Shown one piece after another: positions 62,943-64,000 of a stretch of 64,000 nucleotides of DNA; the stretch's first letter is position 1, and every line of letters starts with the position of its first letter. Both the position numbers and the translations under genes were made by a program. Where the stretch lies: contig NZ_PEIG01000012.1 in NCBI RefSeq assembly GCF_002749975.1, positions 1-64,000 on the forward strand. Reading direction: 5' to 3'. The DNA is from Gloeocapsopsis sp. IPPAS B-1203 (lineage in GTDB: Bacteria > Cyanobacteriota > Cyanobacteriia > Cyanobacteriales > Chroococcidiopsidaceae). Under the pieces are notes generated by a model. It was not told the origin of the DNA. It did not search any database and saw only the letters and a program-made list of their open reading frames with translations.

Positions 62943-63697
62943 GTGTGTGCTTGATGAGAATCAATAGACGCGATCGCCGCAAGTTTTGGCAGTTTTAACA
63001 ACAGCAATAATAGTAACCCCTGCACTACCAGCATATTAGTGACAAGAAAGAAAGTCGCCTCTTCAATTGGCAATCCGAACAACTGTAACCCCGTCGTATA
63101 CATCTCAGAAATTTGCCAAATTCCGTCACCAATTGCAATTCGGTCAATTACCCATAAATACAATGTTGGAACAACAGTAGCAATTAACCAGATGCGTTGC
63201 ATTGCAAACAATGTTGCTGCACCTATTACCCATTGTAGCGTTAATACAGGCGCAGCCCAAGCGAGAATAAGTCCTAAATATACCGTCGAGGGCGATCGTA
63301 GCATCAAAAATCCAGCAAGACTTAACGATACTCCAATTACGAGTAATAGCACTCGCAAAAATGGAGAAGTATTTTCTTGAATTGGCTCTTTGTAACGTGC
63401 TAGCAGCCAGTAAAGCCATAATCCTGTCAGAATGCATTGCAAAATGAAAAACAAATACTCTTCAATTGGTACATAGCCAATTGTGCCTAAAACGCGATCG
63501 CTACCATATCCCCATACTTTCCGCCAAACTAAATAATTGTCCCAAGGTGTTGTATAAACAAAGGCAACAATAGCAATTAAAGGTAATCCCAACCACGCCC
63601 TACGCCCGCCAACACCTGCAAGTGGTTGTGGCTGTCTCCATGCGAGAAACAAAATCGGGGGAAGCACAAACAATAAATGAAAGACAAAATAGCTCAT
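62939..63697 (-). CDS. CarR/CrtYcd-type lycopene cyclase
   Basis: A 252-aa membrane protein with about seven helices and two repeats of the lycopene cyclase domain. In the first, TTPWDNYLVWRKVWGYG leads to IGYVPIEEYLFF; in the second, DRIAIGDGIWQIS leads to LFGLPIEEATFF. The paired P-(I/x)-E-E motifs are the catalytic signature of the heterodimeric/fused cyclase family known from actinobacteria, archaea and fungi. Most cyanobacteria use CrtL or CruA instead, so this type is notable. It probably closes the ring of lycopene or a related carotenoid. Confidence 0.85.
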   Translation of the reverse strand: MSYFVFHLLFVLPPILFLAWRQPQPLAGVGGRRAWLGLPLIAIVAFVYTTPWDNYLVWRKVWGYGSDRVLGTIGYVPIEEYLFFILQCILTGLWLYWLLARYKEPIQENTSPFLRVLLLVIGVSLSLAGFLMLRSPSTVYLGLILAWAAPVLTLQWVIGAATLFAMQRIWLIATVVPTLYLWVIDRIAIGDGIWQISEMYTTGLQLFGLPIEEATFFLVTNMLVVQGLLLLLLLKLPKLAAIASIDSHQAHT

Positions 63698-63963
63698 AAC
63701 TTTGGCGTGATTGGATAAAATGCAAGCAGCGCTTGCTAATCAAATAGTATGTACCATTGATTGAGTTGAGCTGTCACTATCTCTGGTGTTGTTAATACAC
63801 TTGTGCTTGCCGCAGCAAAAGAATTAATGAATAAAAGCTGACATAAATCTATATTTCCTTGAGTTTAAAAAGTTCAAAATTCGATAAAATATATGGTCTA
63901 AGATCATTAGTTTAATAAAGACAAGCGATCGCTCTTTGGGAAGTTACCGCCTTTTTGGCAACA

Positions 63964-64000
63964 ATGAAACACACCTTATCTGTTTTAGTCGAAGATGAAG
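63964..64000 (+). CDS. ilvH: acetolactate synthase small subunit (partial)
   Basis: ATG at 63964 opens a frame that runs off the window: MKHTLSVLVEDE. That is the usual start of IlvH/IlvN, the regulatory ACT subunit of acetolactate synthase in branched-chain amino acid synthesis. Only 12 codons are visible, so the call rests on this N-terminal match. An AT-rich region precedes it. Confidence 0.78.
   Translation, partial: MKHTLSVLVEDE

Overview
The window reads as a chromosomal segment of a cyanobacterium. The octamer GCGATCGC (HIP1, typical of many cyanobacterial genomes) recurs throughout. There is a Ycf66-type membrane protein, a DUF1400-type hydrolase, a cyanobacterial hemagglutinin/TPS exoprotein and a possible Zur box. 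Gene content and the many short palindromic intergenic repeats fit a filamentous or Chroococcidiopsis-like lineage, but I cannot name a genus. No rRNA, tRNA, CRISPR array or intact insertion sequence was seen.

Layout. 1-6.3 kb: a decayed RelE/ParE toxin beside its intact antitoxin, then a minus-strand operon (TPR protein, NMT1/THI5-like lipoprotein, ATPase, permease, FAD oxidase, Ycf66-like protein) that looks like uptake and oxidation of an unknown small molecule. 6.3-12.7 kb: three alpha/beta hydrolases, a DUF29 gene killed by a stop codon, an AraC regulator, and an ECF sigma factor fused to a ClpX-type zinc finger. 12.8-20.6 kb: HxlR regulator, HtrA-like protease without signal peptide, and a run of oxidoreductases (quinone reductase, lactonase, SDRs, mercuric-reductase-like flavoprotein), including one SDR split by a 1-nt frameshift. 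20.6-24 kb: FRG protein and a CPA1 Na+/H+ antiporter with a TrkA domain.

24-33.3 kb is the most distinctive part. It holds an HlyD adaptor, a C39-peptidase ABC exporter, three small double-glycine precursor peptides (one, at 32645, is only 50 aa), and a 1193-aa two-partner-secretion-type exoprotein. The peptides share a 23-residue leader length. Two of them, plus an empty third locus, share a conserved upstream region.

33.3-40.4 kb: an orphan cytochrome-b-like protein lacking one expected heme ligand, a lipase-like hydrolase, a precorrin-2 methyltransferase, a TonB-like protein, heptose kinase and dTDP-glucose dehydratase (surface sugar synthesis), and an ACT protein. 40.3-48.2 kb resembles a small defence/addiction island: VapBC, a 1348-aa STAND NTPase with a C-terminal membrane helix, a DUF433/DUF5615 pair bracketed by two copies of a permease 3' end, and a TIR-like protein. 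48.5-53.4 kb: MltA, a DUF5895-like protein, and a divergent LysR/SDR pair. 53.4-54.3 kb: a MITE-like repeat and a solitary integron-type gene cassette with its attC site. 54.5-64 kb: an Ada/GNAT/EamA operon, an AtzG/AtzE-like amidase pair, two GNATs, a COG0523 metallochaperone behind a Zur-like box, DUF3891, a 2OG-Fe(II) dioxygenase, a CarR-type lycopene cyclase, and the first codons of ilvH at the right edge.
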